DNA of 53,748 bases, from contig NZ_FNGS01000008.1 in NCBI RefSeq assembly GCF_900103285.1, positions 1 through 53,748 of the forward strand, in the 5' to 3' direction. Below are positions 24,176-33,386 of this stretch, piece after piece. The position numbers and the translations under genes are program-made. This stretch comes from Siphonobacter aquaeclarae (lineage in GTDB: Bacteria > Bacteroidota > Bacteroidia > Cytophagales > Spirosomataceae). The notes below the pieces were generated by a model. It was not told where the DNA came from and made no database searches. It saw only the letters and a list, made by a program, of their open reading frames with translations. How positions within the stretch are numbered: position 1 is the first letter of the stretch; every line of letters begins with the position of its first letter.

Positions 24176-27100
24176 CTACAGCTCCGGCTCATCCCGCGGC
24201 GCAACTGTTTTGGGTTTTGCCATCGCGCGTTTTTCGAGCAACAGGAACAAAGGCGGAATCAGCAGCGGCGTCAGGATCAGGGTGGAGGTCAATCCGCCGA
24301 TGATCACCGTTGCCAGCGGCCGCTGGACGTCTGATCCGATACCGGAAGACGTAGCGGCCGGCACCAGCCCGATAATGGCGACGATCATGATCGCCATGAT
24401 GGCACGCAGTTGCTCTTTGGAAATTTCATAGGTTAGTTCGAAGAGATCGCTGCCGCCGGTTTTCGCCCGGTTGAGCGCCGAAACCAGCAATACCCCGGCC
24501 ATTACCGAAATCCCGAAGATGGATACGAACCCAACCCCCGCCGACACGTTGAAGTTATACCCGCGTGACAGCAGCGCCACGATACCCCCGCCGAGCGCAA
24601 AGAGTATACAGGTGAGCGTCAGGAGGGTATCCCGGAAATTCCGGTACAGGATATAGAGGAAGAGGAAAACGACGAGTACGGTCAGCGGAATCGTCAGCAG
24701 CAATTGCCCGCCTGCCCGCTCGAGGTTCTCATACTGCCCGCCGTAGATGACCGAATACCCCTCCGGAATGTGGACGTTTTTATCAACCTTATCCTGAATT
24801 TCCTTGACAAAACCACCCTGGTCGCGGCCGCGGATATTAGTCCGGACCGTCACCATGCGCTTGCTGTTGATGCGGTAGATATTCGTTTGTCCCTGCACAT
24901 ACCGGATGTCGGCGAGCTCGTTCATCGGAATCAGCGCTCCTGCGGCGGTCGGTACCTGCAACTGCCGGATCGCATCAATGGAGCTGCGGCTTTCAGGCGT
25001 GAAGCGGATCATGAGGTCGTAGCGCCGGTCTTCGTCATAGATCGTACCGATGGCTTTGCCGCCTACGGCCGCCTCAACCATCGTCTCCACATCGGCTACG
25101 TTGACGCCATACCGCGCAGCCGCCTGCCGGTTGATCTGGATAGACAGCTGGTCCTGAGGTCCTTCCTGTTCGATATTAACCGCAACGGCGCCTTTTGTCT
25201 TCCGTACAATCGTCGCGATACTATCGGCTTTGGAGCGAAGCAGGTCGAGGTCATTTCCGACAACTGAAATCGCGAGATCCGCTGCCGACCCGGTTACGAT
25301 TTCCATTACCTGATCAATAATCGGCTGCCCGGACGAGAAGAAGGAGCCCGGAAACCGGTTTTGCAACTCGGTCTGGATACGGGCAACGAGGTCTTTTTTC
25401 CGGAGACTATCCGTCCACATGGAATAGTCCTTCAACCCGACGAGTATTTCCGTCCGGTTTGGCGGGAAGGGGTCTGTTCCGGTGTCGTTCCGTCCGGTTT
25501 GGGTGATGACAAAATCAACGGGATAGTTCTTCGCGATGATTCGCCGGATTTCGGGGGCGATTTTGGCGTTTTCCTGAATCGTCACCCCCGACGGCATGAA
25601 GGAGCGGAGGAAGATCGAACCTTCATCCAGTTCAGGCAAAAATTCGCTGCCCAGCCTTGATCCCATACCTATCATCACGATCACAACGGAAAAGCCGATC
25701 GCCAGTACTGTTTTCGGGATCTTCAGCAAGCGCTTCAATAGCCAGGCATAGCCTTTCTCGAAGGGCGTGAGGAGTATGTTTTTGTGTTCCTTGAGCGGTT
25801 TTGCGTTGGGGTCGAGCGCTTTCCGGAAGGCAAAGGATACCAGCACCGGAATGAACGTCAGCGCGGCGAGCATCGAGCCGACTACCGCAAACGCCAGCGT
25901 CAGGGCCATCGGCCGGAACAGTTTGCCTTCTACCCGCTGCATGAGCAGAATAGGCAGGTAGGCAAGGATGATGATCGTCACCGAGAAAAAGATTTCCCGC
26001 CCTACTTCCTGCGCCGCCGACATGGTCAGCGGAATAATACCCCGCTGCTTTTCTTCCGCTGTGGCGGCCCGGTATCGTCGGACGAGGTGCTCGACCATGA
26101 CGCAGGCACCATCCACAATAATCCCGAAGTCAATCGCCCCCAGCGAAAGCAGGTTGGCCGGAATACCGGCTACTTTCATCAGAACGAAGGCAAAAAGGAG
26201 CGAAAAGGGAATGGTAATCGTCACGACCAGCGCCGCCCGGAAACTTCCCAGGAACAGGACCAGCAGTACGATGACGATGGAGATACCTTCAAACAGGGTA
26301 TGCGCGACCGTCTCCAGCGAGTGGTCGATGAGGAAGCTCCGGTCGTACAACACCCGCAGCTTCACGCCTTTGGGCAGCTCGCGCGCTTCGAGATCGGCGA
26401 TTTTTTCCTTGAGGGCAACGAGCGCCTCGCTGGGGTTTTCACCGCGGCGGAGTACGACAATACCTTCCGTCGAGCCGGTGATATCCAGTTTGGCATCCCG
26501 GACGTTATAGCCAAGGATACCCGACGGCGGCGGCGGGGCGATTTCCACGCTGGCTACATCCCGGAGGAATACCGGTACGCCGTCGATCGCCGTGAGGACG
26601 ATGTTTTCAATGTCCTTCGTCGTCTTCAAGACCCCGAGTCCGCGCACGGCAAAGCCCTGTCCGCCGCGGCTGATGACGTTTCCGCCGGTATTCTGGTTAT
26701 TCTTTTCGACGGATTCCATTACCTCCGGCAGGCTGAGTCCGTATTTCCGGAGCTTTGCCGGGTCAGCGAGAATATGGAATTCCTTGAGCGGTCCGCCGAA
26801 GGTTACCACATCTGCAATACCCGGTACCTGCAGCAACTGCGGGACAATGCGCCAGTCCTGCAAATCGCGAAGTTGCATGGGCGTATAGCTCGGCGGCGCT
26901 TCCACCACATAGCGGTAAATTTCTCCGACTGCCGTAGTCAGCGGCGCCAGCTCCGGAACCACGCCGTTCGGCAGTTCCGCCGTTTGCAGGCGTTCGAGTA
27001 CCTGCTGCCGCGCGAAGTAATCGGTGACGGTTTCGTCGAAGTTGAGCTGTACAACCGACAGCCCGAAGATCGTCCGGGAGCGGCGGTCAGTGACGTGCGG

Positions 27101-27328
27101 CGTATTGTTAAGAGCCCTTTCGATGGGAATGGTCACCTGCTGCTCGACTTCCTCGGCGGCCCGCCCGTTGTACGGGGCGATGACGATGACGTTGGTATCG
27201 GCGATGTCCGGATAGGCTTCGATTTTGAGCATCCGGAAGCACCAGTAGCCGACCCCCATCATCGCCGCGGCGAGGGCGACAACCACCCACCGGTTCTTCA
27301 GGGAAAAAAGTAATAAACTGCGGATCAT
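24176..27328 (-). CDS. czcA: Heavy-metal efflux RND pump (CzcA type)
   Basis: This 1050-residue HME-family pump exports metal ions using the proton gradient. TM4 holds the HME signature A-I-D-F-G-I-I-V-D-G-A with Asp400, Asp406 and Glu413 (C-V-M-V-E). The stretch F-S-S-G-Q-P-I-I-D...E-I-V-T-G, at the position of the copper-binding methionine in CusA, resembles CzcA-type sequences, and the three CusA methionines are not obvious. Divalent metals (Zn, Co, Cd, Ni) are therefore favoured over Cu/Ag. It is the last gene of the operon TolC - adaptor - DUF190 - pump and starts 5 nt after the DUF190 stop. The precise metal is unknown. Confidence 0.92.
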   Translation of the reverse strand: MIRSLLLFSLKNRWVVVALAAAMMGVGYWCFRMLKIEAYPDIADTNVIVIAPYNGRAAEEVEQQVTIPIERALNNTPHVTDRRSRTIFGLSVVQLNFDETVTDYFARQQVLERLQTAELPNGVVPELAPLTTAVGEIYRYVVEAPPSYTPMQLRDLQDWRIVPQLLQVPGIADVVTFGGPLKEFHILADPAKLRKYGLSLPEVMESVEKNNQNTGGNVISRGGQGFAVRGLGVLKTTKDIENIVLTAIDGVPVFLRDVASVEIAPPPPSGILGYNVRDAKLDITGSTEGIVVLRRGENPSEALVALKEKIADLEARELPKGVKLRVLYDRSFLIDHSLETVAHTLFEGISIVIVLLVLFLGSFRAALVVTITIPFSLLFAFVLMKVAGIPANLLSLGAIDFGIIVDGACVMVEHLVRRYRAATAEEKQRGIIPLTMSAAQEVGREIFFSVTIIILAYLPILLMQRVEGKLFRPMALTLAFAVVGSMLAALTFIPVLVSFAFRKALDPNAKPLKEHKNILLTPFEKGYAWLLKRLLKIPKTVLAIGFSVVIVMIGMGSRLGSEFLPELDEGSIFLRSFMPSGVTIQENAKIAPEIRRIIAKNYPVDFVITQTGRNDTGTDPFPPNRTEILVGLKDYSMWTDSLRKKDLVARIQTELQNRFPGSFFSSGQPIIDQVMEIVTGSAADLAISVVGNDLDLLRSKADSIATIVRKTKGAVAVNIEQEGPQDQLSIQINRQAAARYGVNVADVETMVEAAVGGKAIGTIYDEDRRYDLMIRFTPESRSSIDAIRQLQVPTAAGALIPMNELADIRYVQGQTNIYRINSKRMVTVRTNIRGRDQGGFVKEIQDKVDKNVHIPEGYSVIYGGQYENLERAGGQLLLTIPLTVLVVFLFLYILYRNFRDTLLTLTCILFALGGGIVALLSRGYNFNVSAGVGFVSIFGISVMAGVLLVSALNRAKTGGSDLFELTYEISKEQLRAIMAIMIVAIIGLVPAATSSGIGSDVQRPLATVIIGGLTSTLILTPLLIPPLFLLLEKRAMAKPKTVAPRDEPEL

Positions 27329-27333
27329 GGAGG

Positions 27334-27639
27334 TCAGTGCATTTCAACGTGGTAGGACATCATGAGGGCCGTCGGGCAAAACGCCCGGATCTCATGCAGG
27401 GCGTTTTTGACTTTGCCGGCTTCATCGCTGAAGAGGATCATGACCGGAGGTTCGTCAAACGAAAACAGGGCTCCCGGCCGGGAAATCCGCCGGTTCGAGC
27501 CAATACCACTGATTCCTTCGAAAACAGCTGCGTCGACGATATCATGCTCTACCAGCCATTGGAGGATGGTGATGTAGAGGGGGCGGCCCCGCTGATCCAT
27601 TTCGTCTTTATCCAGGATAATCTGTGCCTGTAAAATCAT
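27334..27639 (-). CDS. PII-like DUF190 protein in metal efflux operon
   Basis: A 101-residue protein with the DUF190 pattern: an initial strand, P-L-Y-I-T-I-L-Q-W-L-V-E-H (helix), then D-A-A-V-F-E-G-I-S-G-I-G and the strand P-V-M-I-L-F-S-D. DUF190 proteins share the ferredoxin-like trimeric fold of PII signal proteins and CutA. PII-like proteins have been reported next to RND metal pumps, where they are thought to sense metals or nucleotides and adjust export. Here it lies between adaptor and pump genes with gaps of 12 and 5 nt, so it should be made in step with them. A sensing role is inferred. Confidence 0.85.
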   Translation of the reverse strand: MILQAQIILDKDEMDQRGRPLYITILQWLVEHDIVDAAVFEGISGIGSNRRISRPGALFSFDEPPVMILFSDEAGKVKNALHEIRAFCPTALMMSYHVEMH

Positions 27640-27651
27640 GGGAGTGGGAGG

Positions 27652-28611
27652 TTAGAAACCGAAACTGATACCCTTCAATTGCATGGCGTTTTCGGTGACG
27701 ACTTCGTCGCCGGAACGGATACCGGAAAAGATGACGATCGACTGCCCCGTCTGCTGGCCGGTCGTGACCTGCCGGCGTTCAAACGTCCGGGGCTTTGTCC
27801 GGACGAACAGGTAGTCCTGCCCCTGTATCGTAACAATGGCGGTCTGCGGAACCGAGAGGAAATTACCCTCCGCGACGCCGAAGCGCACCGTGGCAAACAT
27901 ACCCGCTTTGAGGCGCCCGCCTCCGTTCTGCACCAAAATTCGCAGCTTGATCATCCGAGTCTGCCGGTCGGCTATTTCATTGACAGCCTGAAGAATACCG
28001 GTAAACTCCTCGTTCGGATAGGCGGTAAAACGCAACTTGCACACCTGCCCCTTTTTGACGCGGGTAAGCTGATTCTCCGGCACTTCGCAGACTACCCAGG
28101 CCGTCTGGGCTTTGGCTTTCAGAAGAAGATCGGCCGGAAAACCGCCCATTTCAAGCTGCGCCTCGTGTTCGATCAGGGATATCTTTTCATTTTCGAGTTG
28201 CGTCTGGGCCTCGAGTACGTCCCGGCCGGTTCCGGCGCCGTTGGTAGCAAGGTCTTTCGCGCGGGCCAGGCTTATTTCCAGCGTACGGATATTGATTTTA
28301 TGCTGGACGAGCTGGGTATAGTGAGAGGCGAGTTCCGCGTCATTAAACAGCACCAGGTTCTGCGACGGATTCTCCCGCGAGGGGATTACTGTGGCGGCTA
28401 CCTGCGCCGGCGCTTCCAGGTCGGCAACGAGGGACGAAGCCGACGCCGGGATCGTTCGGAAATCCGCTGCCATGGTATCGTTCGGCATGACGATCACCCG
28501 GCCGTCTTCCTGAACGGCAGGGCGAAGTACCTCGGGCGGCGCCTTCTTTTCGGTTTTATGGCAGGCGGCGAGGCCGAGGAACAGGACGAGATAAGGCAGT
28601 TTCTTTACCAT
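27652..28611 (-). CDS. czcB: Metal efflux periplasmic adaptor lipoprotein (CzcB/CusB-like)
   Basis: A 319-residue adaptor with a lipobox (L-G-L-A-A-C, Cys17) joining the CzcA-type pump to its channel. After a 75-residue lead there is a helical hairpin (about 115-165), the beta-barrel (T-A-W-V-V-C-E-V-P) and the membrane-proximal domain ending V-V-T-E-N-A-M-Q-L-K-G-I, a segment shared by CzcB/CusB proteins. It is shorter than typical CzcB (about 400 or more) and lacks a separate metal-binding N-terminal domain; only a few His/Met are present. Its start overlaps the end of the TolC gene by 7 nt. Confidence 0.9.
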   Translation of the reverse strand: MVKKLPYLVLFLGLAACHKTEKKAPPEVLRPAVQEDGRVIVMPNDTMAADFRTIPASASSLVADLEAPAQVAATVIPSRENPSQNLVLFNDAELASHYTQLVQHKINIRTLEISLARAKDLATNGAGTGRDVLEAQTQLENEKISLIEHEAQLEMGGFPADLLLKAKAQTAWVVCEVPENQLTRVKKGQVCKLRFTAYPNEEFTGILQAVNEIADRQTRMIKLRILVQNGGGRLKAGMFATVRFGVAEGNFLSVPQTAIVTIQGQDYLFVRTKPRTFERRQVTTGQQTGQSIVIFSGIRSGDEVVTENAMQLKGISFGF

Positions 28612-29840
28612 TGTGAGATCAAGCCGGAGGTGTAAAGGACTTCCACGAAACTCTTCCGGTATTCGTAGAGGGCGTCGTAATAGGTTTGTCGGGTATCGAA
28701 CCAGAAACGCTGTGCCTCCAGGTAGTCGACGAGCGTCGTAGCGCCCTTGAGGTAGGCATAGCGGACAGAAGCCAGTACTTTGTCTGACTGGCTCAGTATC
28801 TGCTGGTATTTCTGAATCGTATTCTGGTGATTGTGAAGGGTGACGAGCGCCGTCCGCAGTTCAGTACTGATACGCTTCTGCGTGAACGTAATCAGATCCT
28901 GCGCCTGCTGTTGCAGAATACGCGATTTCTGAATTTCCCCCTGATTCCGGGCGAAGACCGGCAATTCGAATGTCAGGTATATGCCCAGGTACGGAACGGC
29001 GTTTTGCGGGTTCCAGATGGTACCCATTTCGTTGCGGGGTTTGGCCAGTACCTGTTGCAGGTCAGCATTTCGGTCGGCTGCCTCCAGACCGCTGCGGGCC
29101 ACCTGCATATCCGACCGCTGGTTCAATGCGAAGGTAAGGAGGCTGTCGGCCGACAGCGGCGTCAGAACCGGATCCGAAAGATCAATCTGCAGGCTGTCTG
29201 TTTGCCCGGTCTGCAACTTCAACTGAGCGAGCTGGTTAGCATAGTTCTGCCGGGCAGTACGGATTTGCAGGGAATTTTGCTCAGCCAGCAGCTCCGTGCG
29301 GGTGAGGTCGGTCGTCGTGACTACCTGATTCCGGAGGCGCACTTTGTTGAGGAGTACGAGACTGTCTAGGTTGACCTGTGTCTGTAGCAGCAGATCGAGG
29401 CGGACCGAGGCATACCAGGCGTCCACCCAGGCCAGGCCCGCATCGCGCAGTACCGTCCGGGAGGTCTCGCGGAGGTTATTTTCAGACAGCGACGTCATTC
29501 CCTTCGCGAAGCGGACTTTGCGCTCGCGTTTTCCATAGAGGTCAAATTCCTTCGTCAGCTGCAGCCAGAACTGCCGGTTGCGGGCACTGAGGTACCCGCC
29601 TCCGTCGGGCAGGTGCCGGGAGGAAAGCTGCAAAAGGGTCTGATTATTGACGACGGGATTGCTTTTCAGGCCTGCGGTGATCTCATCCGACCGGGTAGCC
29701 TCGACATCCATAGCCTGCAGGCGCAGCACCGGGTTTGTCTGGCGGACCTGGTCAAGGGTCTTCCGGAACGAATAGGGCGTTTGGGCAAAAGCCGGAAACG
29801 CGACTATTGCCAGTCCGAAGACCAGCCGGGTTAGTCTCAT
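28605..29840 (-). CDS. czcC: TolC-family channel of the metal efflux system (CzcC-like)
   Basis: A 411-residue OEP-family protein with a signal peptide ending A-F-A-Q (about residue 20). Long amphipathic helices with Gln/Ala/Leu heptads make up two repeats, each with the conserved turn seen as R-N-Q-G-E-I-Q-K-S-R and T-L-V-D-Y-L-E-A-Q-R-F. It is the first gene of the four-gene metal efflux operon and overlaps the adaptor by 7 nt. Together with the CzcB- and CzcA-like proteins it would form a tripartite pump across both membranes. The upstream leader carries two tandem hairpins. Confidence 0.9.
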   Translation of the reverse strand: MRLTRLVFGLAIVAFPAFAQTPYSFRKTLDQVRQTNPVLRLQAMDVEATRSDEITAGLKSNPVVNNQTLLQLSSRHLPDGGGYLSARNRQFWLQLTKEFDLYGKRERKVRFAKGMTSLSENNLRETSRTVLRDAGLAWVDAWYASVRLDLLLQTQVNLDSLVLLNKVRLRNQVVTTTDLTRTELLAEQNSLQIRTARQNYANQLAQLKLQTGQTDSLQIDLSDPVLTPLSADSLLTFALNQRSDMQVARSGLEAADRNADLQQVLAKPRNEMGTIWNPQNAVPYLGIYLTFELPVFARNQGEIQKSRILQQQAQDLITFTQKRISTELRTALVTLHNHQNTIQKYQQILSQSDKVLASVRYAYLKGATTLVDYLEAQRFWFDTRQTYYDALYEYRKSFVEVLYTSGLISQW

Positions 29841-29873
29841 GCGAAAATCATTTATAAGTTTTTGGGGTAATGT

Positions 29874-29906
29874 CTCCGGTTACCGGAGCTCACCTGGGAA
29901 GGTGAG
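29874..29906 (-). promoter_or_regulatory. Tandem hairpins upstream of the metal efflux operon
   Basis: Two stems lie back to back 34-66 nt before the czcC ATG: CTCCGGT/ACCGGAG (29874-29880 with 29882-29888, 1-nt centre, a near-perfect palindrome) and CTCACC/GGTGAG (29889-29894 with 29901-29906). The first may be an operator for a dimeric metal regulator; the pair may also form structured RNA. No TAnnTTTG box could be placed with confidence. The rest of 29841-30150 shows no convincing gene. Confidence 0.4.
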
Positions 29907-30150
29907 GTTAAGACGCGGATGCATGATCCAGGTCAATCGGGCGGGTATAAAAAACGCCGGAGCATGGGTGGCAGCGTGGTTGAAGGACGTCTGTCCGGCC
30001 GACAGGCAGCAGGAAGAGACAGCGGGTTTTTAAACGTGAATAAAGTTAAGGAAAAAGCGGCGGGAATGAATGCATGCCGTTTCCGGCCGCAAAGAGAAGA
30101 TTTTTCCGGCGAAGTCGGAAGAAAGGGAGATTAGAAGCGTATTAAAACAA

Positions 30151-30177
30151 AAAAACACGCCTTTTGAGCGTGTTTTT
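30151..30177 (-). terminator. Terminator of tRNA-Phe
   Basis: A 10-bp perfect stem (30151-30160 with 30168-30177, 7-nt loop) follows the tRNA by 2 nt on the minus strand and ends in a run of T. Confidence 0.9.
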
Positions 30178-30179
30178 CG

Positions 30180-30252
<73 letters not shown>

Positions 30253-30288
30253 TTGTTTTTCCGCCACACCATCTGTGTTTTGGGACTG

Positions 30289-30320
30289 CAAAAGTAGCAG
30301 CAGAAAAGGCCGAATGCAAT
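30289..30320 (-). promoter_or_regulatory. Predicted promoter of tRNA-Phe
   Basis: On the minus strand, ATTG (30320-30317), a 20-nt spacer and TACTTTTG (30296-30289) fit the Bacteroidota pattern. The predicted start lies about 33 nt before the mature tRNA 5' end. Confidence 0.65.
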
Positions 30321-30425
30321 ACCCTGCTGATATTTTTTTGAAAAAAGTTGAAAAAGGGATTCCGGAAAGAACGGCAGCGCCGGCGCAATCCGCCCCTGCG
30401 GGAGGGTTTTAGTCGGTTGAGCATG

Positions 30426-30457
30426 TTTGCTTTAGCAGCGGGATGGCGCTATGTTTG
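30426..30457 (+). promoter_or_regulatory. Predicted promoter of the sugar nucleotidyltransferase gene
   Basis: TTTG (30426-30429), a 20-nt spacer and TATGTTTG (30450-30457) match both consensus boxes exactly with ideal spacing. The leader would be about 72 nt. This is the cleanest promoter in the window. Confidence 0.7.
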
Positions 30458-30533
30458 CACGACTTCCCCCCGGCGCTTCCGCGTACTGCGGGAAAATTTG
30501 CCTCCGGGCAACAGCGACTGACATTCCAAACAC

Positions 30534-31538
30534 ATGAATATCATTATTCCCATGGCAGGGATGGGCAAACGGATGCGCCCGCATACCCTGAGCATTCCCA
30601 AGCCTCTTATTCCCATTGCCGGAAAACCGATCGTCCAGCGCCTCGTCGAAGACATTGCACGGGTTTGCGAATCGCCGATTGATGAAATCGCCTTTGTCAT
30701 CGGCGATTTCGGGCAGGAAGTGGAAGACCGCCTCCTGGCCATTGCCGCCTCAGTAGGGGCCAAAGGCCGTATTTGCTATCAGCATGAGCCGCTTGGAACC
30801 GCCCACGCTATTCTCGCCGGTGCGGAGAGCCTGCATGGCAACGTGATCGTGGCTTATGCCGATACCCTCTTCCGGGCTGAGTTCCGCCTCGATCAGGACC
30901 AGGATGCTATCATCTGGGTGCAGCGCGTGGAAGACCCCAGCGCCTTCGGCGTCGCCGAACTCAACGAAAAAGGAGAGATCAGCGGCTTTGTGGAAAAACC
31001 CCAGCAGTTTGTCTCCGACCTGGCCATCATCGGTATCTACTATTTCAAGGACGGTGAAAACCTCCGGAAAGAACTGCAGTACCTCATCGACAACAACGTC
31101 CGCGTTTCCGGAGAATACCAACTGACTGACGCCATCGAAAACATGCGCCGGAAGGGAATCAAGTTTATTCCGGGGCAGGTACAGGAGTGGCTCGACTGCG
31201 GCAACAAACAGGCTACGGTCGAAACAAACCGGCGCTACCTCGAGTTTGTCCGTGATCAACAGCTGATTCACCCGTCCGTGAAACTGATCAATTCCGTTGT
31301 TGTTCCTCCGGTATTTATCGGAGAAAACGCCGTGATTGAAAATACAGTACTCGGTCCGCACGTTTCTGTAGGAAAGAAGACGAGCGTCAAGGACTCCGTC
31401 ATCCGGAATTCCATCATTCAGGAAAATACGGTGATCGAAAGCGTCCACCTGGCCAACTCCATGGTGGGTAACTTTGTCCACCTGACCAGCAAGGCAGCCG
31501 ATCTGAGCGTCGGAGATTACAACTCCATCACCGTATAA
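30534..31538 (+). CDS. Sugar-1-phosphate nucleotidyltransferase with beta-helix domain
   Basis: A 334-residue enzyme that couples a sugar-1-phosphate to a nucleotide. The N-terminal Rossmann-like domain (1-240) has the signature M-A-G-M-G-K-R-M-R-P-H-T and P-K-P-L-I-P. It continues with E-P-L-G-T-A-H-A-I, metal-binding Y-A-D-T-L and the V-E-K-P loop. The C-terminal 90 residues are hexapeptide-like turns (V-I-E-N-T-V-L-G-P-H-V) of a left-handed beta-helix, as in long RmlA/GlmU-type proteins. The sugar and base are not evident; glucose-1-phosphate with dTTP or UTP is the usual guess. No acetyltransferase active site was recognised. It has its own promoter. Confidence 0.88.
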   Translation: MNIIIPMAGMGKRMRPHTLSIPKPLIPIAGKPIVQRLVEDIARVCESPIDEIAFVIGDFGQEVEDRLLAIAASVGAKGRICYQHEPLGTAHAILAGAESLHGNVIVAYADTLFRAEFRLDQDQDAIIWVQRVEDPSAFGVAELNEKGEISGFVEKPQQFVSDLAIIGIYYFKDGENLRKELQYLIDNNVRVSGEYQLTDAIENMRRKGIKFIPGQVQEWLDCGNKQATVETNRRYLEFVRDQQLIHPSVKLINSVVVPPVFIGENAVIENTVLGPHVSVGKKTSVKDSVIRNSIIQENTVIESVHLANSMVGNFVHLTSKAADLSVGDYNSITV

Positions 31539-31666
31539 GAATTTCCGTAAGACTGCGACGCATTCCGCTGACATTTAGTAACTTGAGTAGGGAACGTCCT
31601 TTCTCCCGAAAGCGGAGTATACTATCGCCCGAAGCATGCGCCAACGGCCCAAAGCTTGTTCTTTCT

Positions 31667-33364
31667 ATGAAAGCAATTGCGTTATGGTTGGTGGTATTGG
31701 CCTGGTTCTCCATGCCGGTTTCTGCTCAGAAGAAGAAAAAAGAAGGTCCCTCGGCAGAACAGGTCATCGAGGCAGAGCGGGTATTTACGGACGGGATGAA
31801 GTTCTTCGTGCAGGATGACTTCGAAAAAGCAATTCCCCAGTTTCAGAAAGCGCTGGACCTGACGCCGGAAAACGCCGGGATGAACTACTCGCTCGCAGTA
31901 GCGCTGGACAAGAAGGGCGACGCGGAAAAAGCGATAACTTTTGCTGAAAAATCCTTTCTCCTCGATCCGGAAAACAAATACAACGTTGTACTGCTCGCAG
32001 AACTATACGAAAAACGGCATAAGTTTTCGGAAGCGGCCCGTTTGTATCAGTTGCTCGTGGCCCGTTTTCCGGGAAATACCGAATACGCCATCGAGCTCGC
32101 CTCGCTCTATATCCAGCAGGATCACTACGACGAGGCGCTGAAGTCCTACGAAAAAATTGAAAAGTCCCTCGGCGTTACAGAAGAGATTACCCGTCAGAAG
32201 CAGCTCATCCTCCTGAAGCAGGGAAAACTCAACGACGCCGTACGGGAAGGCGAGCGGCTGATTCAGTCCGATCCCACCGAAGTGGATTACATGGTGGAAC
32301 AGGCGGAGCTGCTCATGACGCACGACCGGGCTGAACAAGCCATTCCCTGGCTGGAGAAAATCCTTGTTTCCCGGCCGGAAAATGCGCAGGCACACATCAT
32401 GCTGGCGGAGCTGTACCGGAAGAAGGGCGATCTCAAGCGTTGCAACGAAGAGCTTTCGAAAGCATTCGCCGACCCTTCCCTGGACGCGACAACCAAAGCC
32501 CGGGTACTGACGAGTTACATGGCGATGCTGCCGCAGGAATCGAAAAACGAAGACGTCCTCCGGTTTGCCCGTTCGCTTGTCACCTCCCATCCGGAGCAGG
32601 CACAAGGGCATGTGATCCTGGGGGATTTGCTCTCGCAGCGGGAAGATAAAGCCGGCGCCCGTGACAGCTACGTCCGCGCGGTGCGGCTCGATGGCTCCCT
32701 CAACGAAGTATGGCAACGGGTGATTCAGCTCGACGGCGACCTGAACCAGATGGACAGCGTCATTGCCCACTCGGAAGAAGCCATTGAAGTATTTCCGAAT
32801 CAGGCTGTTTTCTGGTATGCGGGAGGATCTGCCTACCTGGTCAAAAAACAATATCAGAAAGCTGCCGAAGCGATGGAAGAAGCGCGGCGGCTTTCATCCG
32901 ATGAAAAACTGCTGTCCTTTATCCACGCGCAGCTTGGGGATGCCTACAACGCGATGGGGAAGCACGAGGCTTCGGATACGGCGTATGAAGCGGCGTTGAA
33001 AATCGACCCCGACAACGAGCATGTCCTGAATAACTACGGCTATTTTCTCTCTCTCCGGAAAGTAAAGCTCGACCGGGCCCTGGAATTGACCAACCGGCTG
33101 GTGAAGCTGTTTCCGGAAAACGCGACCTTCCTCGACACCCATGCCTGGGTATTATTCGCCCGCGGAGATTTCAAGGGAGCGGCCTCTTTTCTGGATAAGG
33201 CGGTGAAGCTCAATGCCTCCAACGGAACCTTCTGGGAGCATTATGGAGACGTGGCCTCGCAGCTGGGAGAGAAGGAAAAAGCCCTGGAATACTGGCGGAA
33301 AGCCAAATCACTCGGTCAGACATCCGACCGGATCGAAAAGAAAATTTCGACGGGCTCTCTCTGA
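31667..33364 (+). CDS. Tetratricopeptide repeat protein, secreted
   Basis: A 565-residue protein with a signal peptide (M-K-A-I-A-L-W-L-V-V-L-A-W-F, cleavage after V-S-A-Q) and a lysine cluster just after it. The rest is a chain of tetratricopeptide repeats, for example D-F-E-K-A-I-P-Q-F-Q-K-A-L-D-L near 60 and D-F-K-G-A-A-S-F-L-D-K-A near 510. The frame opens at 31583, but the ATG at 31667 gives the signal peptide. It starts a three-gene set with a DUF4292 lipoprotein (22-nt gap) and an M23 peptidase, so an envelope assembly or scaffold role is likely. No enzymatic motif is seen. Confidence 0.88.
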   Translation: MKAIALWLVVLAWFSMPVSAQKKKKEGPSAEQVIEAERVFTDGMKFFVQDDFEKAIPQFQKALDLTPENAGMNYSLAVALDKKGDAEKAITFAEKSFLLDPENKYNVVLLAELYEKRHKFSEAARLYQLLVARFPGNTEYAIELASLYIQQDHYDEALKSYEKIEKSLGVTEEITRQKQLILLKQGKLNDAVREGERLIQSDPTEVDYMVEQAELLMTHDRAEQAIPWLEKILVSRPENAQAHIMLAELYRKKGDLKRCNEELSKAFADPSLDATTKARVLTSYMAMLPQESKNEDVLRFARSLVTSHPEQAQGHVILGDLLSQREDKAGARDSYVRAVRLDGSLNEVWQRVIQLDGDLNQMDSVIAHSEEAIEVFPNQAVFWYAGGSAYLVKKQYQKAAEAMEEARRLSSDEKLLSFIHAQLGDAYNAMGKHEASDTAYEAALKIDPDNEHVLNNYGYFLSLRKVKLDRALELTNRLVKLFPENATFLDTHAWVLFARGDFKGAASFLDKAVKLNASNGTFWEHYGDVASQLGEKEKALEYWRKAKSLGQTSDRIEKKISTGSL

Positions 33365-33386
33365 GGGATCCGTCCGGCAACTTGTT

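Noticed and set aside
29839-30134. Plus-strand frames between czcC and tRNA-Phe
   Set aside because: They overlap each other and the leader hairpins, and they lack promoter, ribosome site or family similarity.
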